Source: Kytococcus aerolatus
GTDB taxonomy: Bacteria > Actinomycetota > Actinomycetes > Actinomycetales > Dermatophilaceae
DNA: 64,000 nt
Assembly: GCF_900187395.1 (NCBI RefSeq)
Contig: NZ_FYEZ01000001.1
Location: 1,178,001-1,242,000 of the forward strand
Direction: 5' to 3'
A program made the translations under genes and the position numbers. Positions 26,151 through 34,742 of the stretch are shown one piece after another. Positions within the stretch are counted from its first letter, which is position 1; every line of letters begins with the position of its first letter. Below the pieces are notes generated by a model that worked only from the letters and a program-made list of their open reading frames with translations, had not been told where the DNA came from and searched no databases.

Positions 26151-27602
26151 ATGCACCCCATGGTCGATCTCTCCGCGCTGCAGCCTCCCCTCGCCCTCGG
26201 TCCGCTCGACGGCCGCTACCGCCGCCAGGCCGGTCCGCTGGTGGACCACCTCTCGGAGGCGGCGCTCAACCGGATGCGCCTGCACGTGGAGGTCGAGTGG
26301 CTGCTGCACCTCACCGACGCGCGGATCTTCGACGGCATCGAGCCCCTCACCGACGCCGAGCGCGCCGAGCTGCGCCGCATCGTCACCGACTTCGACGGCT
26401 CCGACATCGAGGCGCTGGCCGAGATCGAGAAGGAGACGGTCCACGACGTCAAGGCCGTGGAGTACCACCTGAAGAACCACCTGGCGCAGGTCCTGGCCGG
26501 CCGGGGCGAGGAGCAGGTGGCCCGGACGACCGAGCTCGTGCACTTCGCCTGCACCAGCGAGGACATCAACAACCTCTCCTACGCGCTGATGATCCAGGGC
26601 GCCGTGCAGCAGGTGTGGCTGCCGGCCGCCTCCGGCGTGATCGACCAGCTGGCCGCGATGGCCCGCGAGCTGCGCGACGTGCCGCTGCTCTCCCGCACCC
26701 ACGGCCAGACCGCCACCCCGAGCACGATGGGCAAGGAGCTGGCCGTGCTGGCGCACCGCCTCGGCCGCCAGGTGCGCCGGGTGGAGGGCACCGAGTACCT
26801 GGGCAAGATCAACGGCGCCACCGGCACCTACGGGGCGCACACCGTGGCCGTCCCGGGCGCGGACTGGGTGGAGCTCTCCCGCACCTTCGTGGAGCACCTG
26901 GGGCTGGACTGGAACCCGCTCACCACGCAGATCGAGAGCCACGACTGGCAGGCCGAGGTGTACGCCGACATCGCCCGCTTCAACCGGGTGCTGCACAACC
27001 TCTGCACCGACGTGTGGACCTACATCTCGATGGCCTACTTCGCCCAGGTGCGCGGGCAGGGCACGGTCGGGTCGAGCACGATGCCGCACAAGGTGAACCC
27101 GATCCGCTTCGAGAACGCCGAGGCGAATCTCGAGGTGAGCAACGCGCTGCTCGACGTGCTGGCCTCGACGCTCGTCACCTCCCGCCTGCAGCGCGATCTC
27201 ACCGACTCCTCGATGCAGCGCAACATCGGTGTGGCGCTGGGCCACTCGCTGCTGGCGCTGGACAACGTGCGCAAGGGCCTCGACGGGCTGGACGCCGTGC
27301 CTGAGCAGATGGCCCAGGACCTCGACGAGAACTGGGAGGTGCTCGGCGAGCCGGTGCAGTCCACGATGCGCGCGCTGGCCGCCCAGGGCGTGCCCGGGAT
27401 GGAGCAGCCCTACGAGCGCCTCAAGGAGCTCACCCGCGGCCGCCGCGTGGACGGTGACGCGATGCGCGAGTTCATCCGCGGCCTGGGCCTGCCGGCCGAG
27501 GACGAGGCACGCCTGGTGGAGCTCACCCCGGCCACGTACACCGGCCTGGCGAGCCAGCTGGTGGACCACCTGGTGACCCCGAGCGAGGCGGGTGACCGGT
27601 GA
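26151..27602 (+). CDS. purB: Adenylosuccinate lyase
   Basis: About 483 residues from ATG 26151 (ATG 26160 is also possible). The fumarase/aspartase superfamily signature GSSTMPHKVNPIRFENAEAN is present near residue 305, and SRTHGQTATPSTMGKEL carries the catalytic His. The E. coli-like form begins LGPLDGRYRRQAGPLVDHLSEAALNRMRLHVEVEWLL. It catalyses two fumarate-releasing steps in purine synthesis. Its stop overlaps a 16-codon ORF by GTGA. It stands apart from other purine genes here. Confidence 0.93.
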   Translation: MHPMVDLSALQPPLALGPLDGRYRRQAGPLVDHLSEAALNRMRLHVEVEWLLHLTDARIFDGIEPLTDAERAELRRIVTDFDGSDIEALAEIEKETVHDVKAVEYHLKNHLAQVLAGRGEEQVARTTELVHFACTSEDINNLSYALMIQGAVQQVWLPAASGVIDQLAAMARELRDVPLLSRTHGQTATPSTMGKELAVLAHRLGRQVRRVEGTEYLGKINGATGTYGAHTVAVPGADWVELSRTFVEHLGLDWNPLTTQIESHDWQAEVYADIARFNRVLHNLCTDVWTYISMAYFAQVRGQGTVGSSTMPHKVNPIRFENAEANLEVSNALLDVLASTLVTSRLQRDLTDSSMQRNIGVALGHSLLALDNVRKGLDGLDAVPEQMAQDLDENWEVLGEPVQSTMRALAAQGVPGMEQPYERLKELTRGRRVDGDAMREFIRGLGLPAEDEARLVELTPATYTGLASQLVDHLVTPSEAGDR

Positions 27603-27649
27603 GGCGCCTGCTCTCCCGGGCACTGCGCTGGCTCGGCATCCGCCGCTGA
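27599..27649 (+). CDS. Candidate 16-residue basic peptide coupled to purB
   Basis: GTG at 27599 overlaps the purB TGA stop (GTGA) and opens 16 codons ending at 27649. The product alternates Arg with Leu/Ile/Trp (RRLLSRALRWLGIRR) and would form a cationic amphipathic helix. There is no homologue I recognise. It may be chance; the overlap arrangement is the only positive sign. Confidence 0.25.
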   Translation: MRRLLSRALRWLGIRR

Positions 27650-27709
27650 GGTGGGGTGGTCGCGCCCATCGCGTGACCCTGCCCTCGGTGACTGAGGGGA
27701 CGCCCACTT

Positions 27710-27724
27710 TTCGAATTTTTCGAA
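27710..27724. promoter_or_regulatory. Twin TTCGAA sites before the toxin-antitoxin pair
   Basis: Palindromic TTCGAA occurs at 27710-27715 and 27719-27724, just upstream of TACCGT (27731-27736), the probable -10. Position and symmetry suggest the antitoxin operator. Confidence 0.45.
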
Positions 27725-27742
27725 CTGCGCTACCGTGCCTGC

Positions 27743-28261
27743 ATGCCTGCCGTCGACCGCGCCCCGCACACCGTCCTGCCCCCCACGGACCTCGAGGCGA
27801 TGCTGGACCTGTCGACCTTCCTGGACCACCAGACGGAGCCAGCTGCCCTCGTGGGGCCCGACGGACAGACCGTCCCCCTCCCCCTCGAGGCCTTCACGGT
27901 GCTCAAGGAGGTGGCCGACGCGATGCGGCAGGGCCGGGGCATCACGGTGGCTCCGGTCGACCAGGCGCTGACCACCCAGGAGGCGGCGGACTTTCTCGGC
28001 ATCAGCCGGCCCACTCTCGTCAAGCTGCTCGAGGCGGGGCAGATCCCCTTCGAGCGCCCCGCCGGCGGTCGCCACCGACGCGTCCGCCTGGCGGACGTCG
28101 TGGCGTACCAGGAGGCACAACGGACGCAGCGCCGCACGCTGCTCGACGAGATGGGCGGTGAGGCTGCAGCCGCCGGGCTCTACGACGCCTCCGCCGAGAA
28201 CTATGCGGAGGCGCTCGCCGACGCACGGCGATCGCGCACGACCGGCCTCCACGAGGCATGA
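27743..28261 (+). CDS. Antitoxin with excisionase-type helix-turn-helix
   Basis: 172 residues. The centre (about 74-128) is an excisionase/MerR-like DNA-binding domain: TTQEAADFLGISRPTLVKLLEAGQIPFERPAGGRHRRVRLADVVAYQEAQ. The C-terminal about 40 residues should bind the toxin. Proteins of this kind precede PIN toxins in many actinobacteria. The stop overlaps the toxin start by 4 bp. TACCGT 6 nt before the ATG suggests a leaderless message. It probably represses its own promoter through the TTCGAA repeats. Confidence 0.82.
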   Translation: MPAVDRAPHTVLPPTDLEAMLDLSTFLDHQTEPAALVGPDGQTVPLPLEAFTVLKEVADAMRQGRGITVAPVDQALTTQEAADFLGISRPTLVKLLEAGQIPFERPAGGRHRRVRLADVVAYQEAQRTQRRTLLDEMGGEAAAAGLYDASAENYAEALADARRSRTTGLHEA

Positions 28262-28827
28262 CCCGCTTCACCGCGCACCTGGACGCCTGCGTCCTCGTGC
28301 CGGTCACGCTCGCCGACCTCCTGCTGCGACTGGCGGAGCGCGACCACTATCGGCCGCTGTGGAGCCCCGCGATCCTCGACGAGGTGGAGCAGGCGGTGAC
28401 TCGCATCCACCCCGATCTGCCGGCGGGGATGCCTCAGCGGCGTACGGATTTCATGGACCGAGCCTTTCCCGACGCCTCCGTCACCGGGTGGCAGCACCTC
28501 GTGGGATCCGTCGGTCTCCCCGACTCCGATGACGAGCACGTCGTCGCCGCAGCGATCGTGGGACGGGCGGACGTGATCGTCACGCACAACACCCGCGACT
28601 TTCCAGCCCGGGTCCTCGATGATCTGGACATCGAGGTGCAGACCCCCGACACCTTCCTGCTCAACCAGCTGGATCTGGCCCCGGGTGACGTCATGGGAGC
28701 ACTGCGCGACCAGGCAGGAGCCACCCGGTGCCCTCCACTGACGGTGGAAGACATCCTGACTCGTCTGCACAACGCAGGAGCTCCGACCTTCGCGTCGGCT
28801 GCGCGGAGCCAGCTGTGGCGCTTGTGA
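28258..28827 (+). CDS. PIN-domain toxin (VapC-like ribonuclease)
   Basis: 189 residues. A PIN nuclease fold: first Asp in AHLDACVLVP (D9), then the acidic cluster DSDDEHVVAAAIVGRADVIVTHNTRDFP (about residues 90-117). These carboxylates hold the magnesium used to cut RNA. The C-terminal extension of about 60 residues is usual for this 'PIN_3'-like subgroup. Start overlaps the antitoxin stop (ATGA). Target RNA cannot be predicted. Confidence 0.85.
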   Translation: MTRFTAHLDACVLVPVTLADLLLRLAERDHYRPLWSPAILDEVEQAVTRIHPDLPAGMPQRRTDFMDRAFPDASVTGWQHLVGSVGLPDSDDEHVVAAAIVGRADVIVTHNTRDFPARVLDDLDIEVQTPDTFLLNQLDLAPGDVMGALRDQAGATRCPPLTVEDILTRLHNAGAPTFASAARSQLWRL

Positions 28828-29354
28828 TGACCCGAGCGGCGCGACCGCAGCGCCTCCTCGTCGTCGGTGGCACCGGGATGTTGCTCGGCACGGTCGAGGG
28901 GCTCCTCGCCGACGGACATGAGCTGTGGGTGCTCGCCCGGCGAGCGCCGGCGCTGGAGCACCCACGCCTGCACCCGCTGGTGGCGGACTACGGCGACGCC
29001 GCCGCGCTGGACGACACCCTCACAGCCGTGACGCAGGAGGACGGCCCCTTCGACGGTGCCGTCGTATGGGCCCACTCCTCCGCCCCGCACGCCCCGGAGG
29101 TGGTGGCCCGCCACATCAGCGGGCCGTTCCTCCACGTGCTCGGCAGCGCGACCGCGGACCCGTCCCGCCCGCACCCCACACCCGGTTGGGCCGGCACGGA
29201 CTACCGCACCGCGGTGCTGGGTTTCGTGCGCGAGGCCGGCCGGTCCCGCTGGCTGACCAACCCCGAGATCGCCGCCGGCGTGCTGGAGGCGTGGCGCACC
29301 GGGGCAGCACGCACCGTCGTGGGCACCGTGGAGCCCTGGTCCGCCCGGCCCTAA
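28827..29354 (+). CDS. Short-chain dehydrogenase-like Rossmann protein
   Basis: 175 residues. The N-terminus LLVVGGTGMLLGTVEGLLADGHELWVLAR is a Rossmann dinucleotide-binding motif (GGTGML). The protein is short and lacks an evident YxxxK catalytic pair. Similar small proteins are annotated as SDR-family or saccharopine-dehydrogenase-like. Its ATG overlaps the toxin stop (TGATG), so it is translated with the toxin-antitoxin unit, although a functional link is doubtful. Confidence 0.7.
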   Translation: MTRAARPQRLLVVGGTGMLLGTVEGLLADGHELWVLARRAPALEHPRLHPLVADYGDAAALDDTLTAVTQEDGPFDGAVVWAHSSAPHAPEVVARHISGPFLHVLGSATADPSRPHPTPGWAGTDYRTAVLGFVREAGRSRWLTNPEIAAGVLEAWRTGAARTVVGTVEPWSARP

Positions 29355-29467
29355 GGGCCCGGTGGCGTACCCCCGGCCGACGTTTTCCTCACGGCACCCA
29401 CGGACCATGGGGCCGGCGACATGCCCGGGGACCGAGGGACCTGTACCAGGCAGGCAGACTGACCGCC

Positions 29468-30397
29468 ATGTCCCCGCACCACAGCGTGGAGGCCACGCCC
29501 ACCGCATCAGACCCCGGCCCGCTGTCGGCAGCCACCCACCGGCTGCGCGCGCAGCTCGGTGACTTCATCACTCGCCACGTGGCACCCCACCCCACGATCA
29601 AGGCCGTGGTGGTGTACGGCAGCGTCGCGTCCGGGGCGGCCACGGAGTCCTCGGACGTGGACGCATTCGTCTTCATGGACCCCGTTGACCCGTGGCTCCT
29701 GCCCGCGGAGGCCATCTGGAACCCCGAGGAGGACAGCTTCCGCTCCATCTTCAGCGAACGCCCGGTGGTCCCGGGCGAGCTCCAGCTGGACCTCACCCGG
29801 GTGTCACTGCAGGAACGCCGCGGGGACGCCCCGTGGCCGCCAGCCGACCGGGCTGCGCTCACACACCGCTGGGTGGCCTTCGAGCGACCGGGCACCGACG
29901 TCGAGAGACTCGTGGTCGAACGCATCGCGATGTCCGAGCGGGAGCGGCGCACCGCGCTCGATGCCGCGCTGCTCGCCGCAGACGGACTGTTGGAGAACCC
30001 CGAGACGCTGTGGGAGCGCGACGAGCTCGAAGCCCTGGACGCCCTGAACGCCATGTGGGAGGCCGTGATGGCCGGCACCTATGCGATCAACCGGGTCTGG
30101 ATGCCGTACCGCGGCCGCGGCGTGCGGGGACTGCGCCGGTTGCCCTGGCGTGGGGCTCTGGGCGATGACCTGCTGATGCGGTGCGTCGCGACCGACGGCA
30201 CCGATCGGGCAGCCTTCGTGAAGCGCGCCGGGGCGCTCACCCGTGCCCACGAGGCGCTGCTGGCACACCTGCAGGACGATCCGGAGTTCGGAGAGGACCC
30301 CACCTTCACGGCGTTCCTGCGGGCCCACGACGAGCCGGGCCGCGCGTGGAACATTGAGGAGTGGAACGCCCGCCACCGGGGGCGTCGGCACCGCTGA
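29468..30397 (+). CDS. Nucleotidyltransferase-domain protein
   Basis: 309 residues from ATG 29468. Residues about 45-72 carry the pol-beta-type nucleotidyltransferase signature VVYGSVASGAATESSDVDAFVFMD (GS...D-x-D). The C-terminal helical part resembles aminoglycoside or lincosamide adenylyltransferase-like proteins, and its substrate is unknown. An antitoxin (MNT) role is unlikely because no HEPN partner adjoins. The end is only 12 bp from the convergent bioN. Confidence 0.75.
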   Translation: MSPHHSVEATPTASDPGPLSAATHRLRAQLGDFITRHVAPHPTIKAVVVYGSVASGAATESSDVDAFVFMDPVDPWLLPAEAIWNPEEDSFRSIFSERPVVPGELQLDLTRVSLQERRGDAPWPPADRAALTHRWVAFERPGTDVERLVVERIAMSERERRTALDAALLAADGLLENPETLWERDELEALDALNAMWEAVMAGTYAINRVWMPYRGRGVRGLRRLPWRGALGDDLLMRCVATDGTDRAAFVKRAGALTRAHEALLAHLQDDPEFGEDPTFTAFLRAHDEPGRAWNIEEWNARHRGRRHR

Positions 30398-30409
30398 CGG
30401 GCACCCTGC

Positions 30410-31042
30410 TCATCGCCGGGCTCGGGGACGCCCCTTCCCCTGCGTCTCGTAGCCCCGGGCGAGCAGCGCGTCCCCCAGCATCTCCGCGGCCCGGACCGCC
30501 CGGACCACCAGCGGGATGGCGAAGCTCCGCACGCTGAGCCCCCGCCCCCGGGCGATGCGCGCCTCGTTCGTGGCCTGCGCGGCCGAGACCATGAGCGGCA
30601 CCGAGCGCACCGCCATGGAGACCACGAGCGCCCAGTGGTCGGTGTCCACCCCGAGCCGCCCCAGCGGCCGCAGGGCCCGCTGCAGCAGGCGCATCATCTC
30701 GCTGACCGGTGTGGTCAGCGAGACCGTCCAGGCCAGCACGAGCGCCGCCCCCACGCGCCCGGCCGCCCGCAGGCCGTGCGCCGCATCGACGAAGAGCCAC
30801 TGCACCAGCCCGAGCACCACCACGAGGACCAGCACCGCCCGCAGCGGGAGCCGCAGGTGCTCCCACCCGACCCGCGCCGAGGCGAGCACCAGCAGCGCGA
30901 CCACGAACAGCCCCACCGCCAGCTGCCACGAGGCCACGAGGTACATCGCCACTGTGGCCACGGCCAGCCCGGCGACCTTCCACCCCGCCGGCAGCCGGTG
31001 CAGCCAGGAGTCCCCCGGGACCGCCACGCCGAGCGCGTTCAC
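30410..31042 (-). CDS. bioN: Energy-coupling factor transmembrane protein
   Basis: 210 residues from GTG 31042, overlapping the ATPase stop (GTGA). Five or so membrane helices and the EcfT coupling motifs ARIARGRG and RAAEMLGDALLARGYE near the C-terminus, which contact the ATPase. Together with the ATPase and BioY it forms a dedicated biotin importer. The name bioN follows from the gene order bioY-bioM-bioN. Confidence 0.88.
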   Translation of the reverse strand: MNALGVAVPGDSWLHRLPAGWKVAGLAVATVAMYLVASWQLAVGLFVVALLVLASARVGWEHLRLPLRAVLVLVVVLGLVQWLFVDAAHGLRAAGRVGAALVLAWTVSLTTPVSEMMRLLQRALRPLGRLGVDTDHWALVVSMAVRSVPLMVSAAQATNEARIARGRGLSVRSFAIPLVVRAVRAAEMLGDALLARGYETQGKGRPRARR

Positions 31043-31761
31043 GCCATGAGCCGCTCGTAGAAGGGGATCGCCACCGAGGGCACGTCGTCGCAGACCACGC
31101 GCGCCTCGTCGAGCACCACCACCCGGTCCACCTCCTCGATGAGGTCCAGGTGGTGGGTGACGATGACGACCTGCTGCTCCAGGGCCATGAGCTCGGCCGA
31201 CACCCGACGGCGGTTGCGCAGGTCGAGCAGGGTGGTCGGCTCGTCGGCCACGAGGATGCTCGGCCCGGCCATGAGCACCGCCCCGAGCGCCAGCAGCTGC
31301 TTCTGCCCACCGGAGAGCAGGTGGCAGGGGTGGTCGGCGTGCCCCTCCAGACCGGCCCGGGCCAGGGCGGTCTGCACGGCCTCCTCCCGCTGGGCCGCCG
31401 ACCACCCGCGCCGCCGGGCGGAGAACTCCAGGTCCTCGCGCACCGTCGGCATGACGATCTGGTGGTCGGGGTCGCTGAAGAGGAAGCCGACGTCCCGGCG
31501 CACCCGCCGCGCGTGGCGCCGGACGTCGACCCCGTTGACCAGCACCCGCCCCGCGGTGGGCCTCTCCAGCCCGATGACGCAGCGCGCCAGGGTGGACTTG
31601 CCCGACCCGTTGGCCCCGATGAGGGCCACCCGGTGCTCGGTGAGCTGCAGGTCGACGCCGTCGAGGGCCACCCGCCCCTGCCGGGCCAGGGTGACCCCCT
31701 CGAAGCGGATGCCGGGCGCGCCGCTCACGGGCCGGCCCTCACCGGGTGGGGTGGACGTCAC
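31039..31761 (-). CDS. bioM: ECF transporter ATPase
   Basis: 240 residues. Walker A GANGSGKST (49-57), the ECF-type Q-loop region FSDPDHQIVMPTV, signature LSGGQKQ (149-155), Walker B ILVADEPTTLLD and switch His in VIVTHH. It powers uptake of biotin by the BioY/BioN complex. It starts 8 bp after bioY stops and overlaps bioN. Confidence 0.9.
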   Translation of the reverse strand: MTSTPPGEGRPVSGAPGIRFEGVTLARQGRVALDGVDLQLTEHRVALIGANGSGKSTLARCVIGLERPTAGRVLVNGVDVRRHARRVRRDVGFLFSDPDHQIVMPTVREDLEFSARRRGWSAAQREEAVQTALARAGLEGHADHPCHLLSGGQKQLLALGAVLMAGPSILVADEPTTLLDLRNRRRVSAELMALEQQVVIVTHHLDLIEEVDRVVVLDEARVVCDDVPSVAIPFYERLMA

Positions 31762-31769
31762 CGACGTGC

Positions 31770-32405
31770 TCAGCGGTCGTTGTGCAGGGTGCCGGGCAGG
31801 GCGCGGGCCACGGCGGCGATGACGACCGCGCCCAGGGCGGCCTTCAGCACGTCCCCGGGCAGGAAGATCGCGGCACCGAGCTTCCAGGCGTCACCCCAGG
31901 ACATGTCGGTGGCGAACCGGAGCCACGGCACACCCGCGCCGTAGAAGATCGGCAGGCCGGCCAGCGCGGCCACGAAGAGCCACAAGGTCACGGCCTTGCC
32001 ACCGCGGCGCAGGGCCAGTCGCCCCAGCGCGCCGATGACGACGGCCCCAAAGATGAAGCCCACCAGGTAGCCGCCGGTGGGGCCGGTGAGCACGCCGAGG
32101 CCTCCCGCGCCACCGCTGGCCACCGGCAGGCCGATGGCGATGAGCGCCAGGTAGGCGAGCACCGCGGCCGCACCGGCCCACGGCCCGAGCGCCAAGGCGG
32201 CGAGCGTGACGCCGAGGCTCTGCAGGGTCACCGGGACCGAGGAGCCGAAGAGCAGCAGACCGGGCACGACCGCCAGGGCGCCGATGAGGGCGGCGAACAC
32301 GGCCACCTGGGCGCCGGTGCGCACGATCGACTCGTCGTCGTGGTGGTCCTGGTCGTCGAGCTGGCGGCCGGTGGGGGCGGTCTCCGGGCGGAGCGAGGTG
32401 GACAT
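31770..32405 (-). CDS. bioY: BioY, biotin-specific S component of an ECF transporter
   Basis: 211 residues from ATG 32405; AAGGGA upstream fits a ribosome-binding site. Six membrane helices and the BioY signatures VPVTLQSLGVTLAALALGPWAGAAAVLAYLALIAIGLPV and GGAGGLGVLTGPTGGYLVGF. It binds biotin with high affinity in the membrane. First gene of bioY-bioM-bioN. A GTGTC-ATGG-GACAC palindrome lies 114 bp upstream. Confidence 0.92.
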   Translation of the reverse strand: MSTSLRPETAPTGRQLDDQDHHDDESIVRTGAQVAVFAALIGALAVVPGLLLFGSSVPVTLQSLGVTLAALALGPWAGAAAVLAYLALIAIGLPVASGGAGGLGVLTGPTGGYLVGFIFGAVVIGALGRLALRRGGKAVTLWLFVAALAGLPIFYGAGVPWLRFATDMSWGDAWKLGAAIFLPGDVLKAALGAVVIAAVARALPGTLHNDR

Positions 32406-32518
32406 GGGATTTCCCTTCGGACGGTGCATGGGTGGCGGCTGGCCGGGGCCCGTCGGGGACCGGTGCGGCGAGCTCCTCGGTGCTGCCCCGGCGCCGCACG
32501 GCGAGGGCACCGGCGGAC

Positions 32519-32532
32519 GTGTCATGGGACAC
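32519..32532. promoter_or_regulatory. Short palindrome upstream of bioY
   Basis: GTGTCATGGGACAC is an inverted repeat (GTGTC/GACAC) in the 211-bp divergent region between bioY and the P-type-ATPase-like gene. A biotin-regulator site is possible, but it does not match a site I know. Confidence 0.3.
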
Positions 32533-32616
32533 ACCTGAGTGGGCGTCATTGAAGCACGGGCGGGCGACCACTCCGAACCAGCCCCGGAGGAGGGCGGGCA
32601 GTACCGTTGAGCCACC

Positions 32617-34647
32617 ATGCCCGACACCCCTCGCACGCCGCGCCCCGCCCCCTCCGGCGGCCCCCTGGACCTCCTGCGTCAGCGTCGCAGCCGCCCGGTG
32701 GCGATCCTGCTCCTCCTGGTCGTGCTGGCGCTGCTCCTGGCGCTCCTGCCGACCCCGGCGGGCACGCCCTGGCTGGCCTCGGCCCTGGCCGGGATCTGCG
32801 CCCTGACGGCCTGGGGCGTGGCCGCCCCGCTGGCCCACCGGGAGCTGGAGTCCGGCTGGCACTCCCCTCTGTGGCTGCCGGTGGCCGGTGGCTCGTGGGC
32901 GCTGCTGCACGGTGTCGTCTCGCTGGCGACGCACGTCCTGGGCAACGAGGGCCCGACCGCGGCCCCGGCCGCCGCGGGCGCCTTCACCGCCGCCACGGTG
33001 GCCGCGGCCCTGGCCGGGGCCACTCCGTGGGCGGCCAGCACCTTCCGGGGAGGACTCACGCGGATGCTCCTGACCCGCCGCCGGGTGCTCCCCCCGGTGG
33101 CCACCCGGATCGTGGAGGAGGCGGGGACCCGCCGCCGGGTGGTGGTGCCCCGGGCGGAGCTGGAGGTGGGCGACGAGGTCCACGTGCGTGCCGGGCAGGT
33201 GCTCCCGGCCGACCTGCGCCTCGCCGAGGGGGGTTCGGTGGTGACCCTGCGCCGCATCACCGGTCGACGCGACGCGCACCCCGTCCTGCCCGGTGACCTC
33301 GTGGTGGCCGGTGCGGCCCCGAAGCGTGCACTGCAGGGGACGGTGGTCCGCACGGGGGCGGACCTGGCCCTGGCCCGGGTGCTGCTCCCCACCGAGCAGG
33401 TGATCGCCCGCGCCCGCGGCCCCCTCACGCCCCGGGGCGCAGGGCCGGGCCCCGGCACCCTGCCCATCCAGGCCGGCACGGAGAGCGCTGCCCGCTGGGC
33501 CGTCCCCCTGCTGGGGGTGCTGGCCGTGGTCGCCGGTCTCACCTGGGGCCTGACCGCCGGCCCGGAGAAGGGGGCGGCGGTGGCCACTGCCGTGCTCCTC
33601 GCGGGCTCCCCCGCGGCCCTGCTGCTGACGGTCCCCTCCGCGGTGCAGGCCAGCGCGGTGCGCGGCGCCCTGCGGGGGCTGCGGCTCAAGGGGACCCGCC
33701 CGCTGCGCTCGGCCCGGGAGATCGACCTGGCCCTCGTCGACCCCTCCTCGGCCATCGCCACCGGCCACCCGCGCCTCGTGGAGGTCCTGCCCGTCGACGG
33801 CCTCTCCCCCGATGCCGCCCTGCTCTCGGCCCTGTCGGTGGCCCAGGGCACCGACGGCCCCCTCTCCCGGGCGCTGGGGGCCGCCGCCCGGAAGCGGCGC
33901 ATGACCCCCCGCCCCATCACCGACCGGGAGATCCTGCCCGGCGGTGGCCTGCGGGCCCGCATCAAGGGCACCGAGGTGACGCTCGGGCCAGCCCGGCACT
34001 TCGAGGACGTCCCGCCCGCCCTGCGCCCGGACCCCGAGGACGACGCCCTCATCACCTACGTGGCCTGGGGCGGCGCCCCGAAGGCCCTGCTGCGCTTCCG
34101 TGACCGGCTGCGGCCCGGCGTGGCCGAGGAGGTGCAGCGCCTGCTGCGTGCCGACGTCGTCCCCCACCTGGTGTGCGCCGAGCCCGCCGGAGCGGCCCGC
34201 ACCCTGGCCGAGCGGGTGGGCGTCCACGAGTCGGAGGTGTCCGCCGGGCTGGAGGACGGGCAGCGCGGCAAGGTGGTGCACGACATGCTCGACGAGGGTC
34301 ACCGGGTGGCCCTCCTCGCGCGCGACACCCCGGACCCCGGCGCCGAGCACGCCGATCTCGTGGTGGCCTCGACCTGGTCCGACCCGGCCAACCGGGAGCT
34401 CGCCCAGGTGGAGACGGTGCACCCGGAGATGTCGACGATCGCCGACACCGTGGCCATCACCCGGCACACCGGGGCGGTCATCGGGCAGAACGTGCTGCTC
34501 GTGGCGGCGTACCACGTGATCGTCCTGGTCTTCGTGCTGCTGGGCTGGATCCCCGCGGCGGTGGCCGGGCTCATGTCGCTGCTGCCGCTGGCCGGGGTGC
34601 TGCTCGGCAGCCACCGCCTCACCACCGACGAGAGCGCCCACCTCTAG
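32617..34647 (+). CDS. P-type-ATPase-like membrane protein lacking catalytic motifs
   Basis: 676 residues with the layout of a heavy-metal-type (P1) ATPase: four N-terminal helices (about 27-135), an actuator-like domain (170-250), two helices (295-340), P/N-like domains (355-590) and two C-terminal helices (620-665). The key motifs are replaced. The phosphorylation loop DKTGT reads DPSSA (D375), TGES reads TGRR (215-218), CPC reads SPA (331-333), and the hinge GDGxND reads ARDTPD (568-573). The frame is intact and neighbouring motifs (DRLRP, IGQNVLL) remain, so it looks like a maintained pseudoenzyme. The role is unknown. It is divergent from bioY. Confidence 0.82.
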   Translation: MPDTPRTPRPAPSGGPLDLLRQRRSRPVAILLLLVVLALLLALLPTPAGTPWLASALAGICALTAWGVAAPLAHRELESGWHSPLWLPVAGGSWALLHGVVSLATHVLGNEGPTAAPAAAGAFTAATVAAALAGATPWAASTFRGGLTRMLLTRRRVLPPVATRIVEEAGTRRRVVVPRAELEVGDEVHVRAGQVLPADLRLAEGGSVVTLRRITGRRDAHPVLPGDLVVAGAAPKRALQGTVVRTGADLALARVLLPTEQVIARARGPLTPRGAGPGPGTLPIQAGTESAARWAVPLLGVLAVVAGLTWGLTAGPEKGAAVATAVLLAGSPAALLLTVPSAVQASAVRGALRGLRLKGTRPLRSAREIDLALVDPSSAIATGHPRLVEVLPVDGLSPDAALLSALSVAQGTDGPLSRALGAAARKRRMTPRPITDREILPGGGLRARIKGTEVTLGPARHFEDVPPALRPDPEDDALITYVAWGGAPKALLRFRDRLRPGVAEEVQRLLRADVVPHLVCAEPAGAARTLAERVGVHESEVSAGLEDGQRGKVVHDMLDEGHRVALLARDTPDPGAEHADLVVASTWSDPANRELAQVETVHPEMSTIADTVAITRHTGAVIGQNVLLVAAYHVIVLVFVLLGWIPAAVAGLMSLLPLAGVLLGSHRLTTDESAHL

Positions 34648-34688
34648 CCGTCCGCAGCGCCCCGACCCGTCACCCACCGCCCCCCACG

Positions 34689-34725
34689 CCGGAGCCCCCT
34701 GACCGTCCTGGTCAGGGGGCTCCGG
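34689..34725. terminator. Perfect 16-bp hairpin terminator
   Basis: 34689-34704 pairs with 34710-34725 without mismatch around GTCCT, followed by TCTTC. It separates the convergent P-type-ATPase-like and VOC genes. Confidence 0.85.
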
Positions 34726-34742
34726 TCTTCACGCGCTGCCGG

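Noticed and set aside
31891-34677. 928-codon open frame on the - strand across the P-type-ATPase-like gene
   Set aside because: It is a Gly/His/Arg-rich shadow of the + strand gene. Its other end passes through bioY in the wrong frame.
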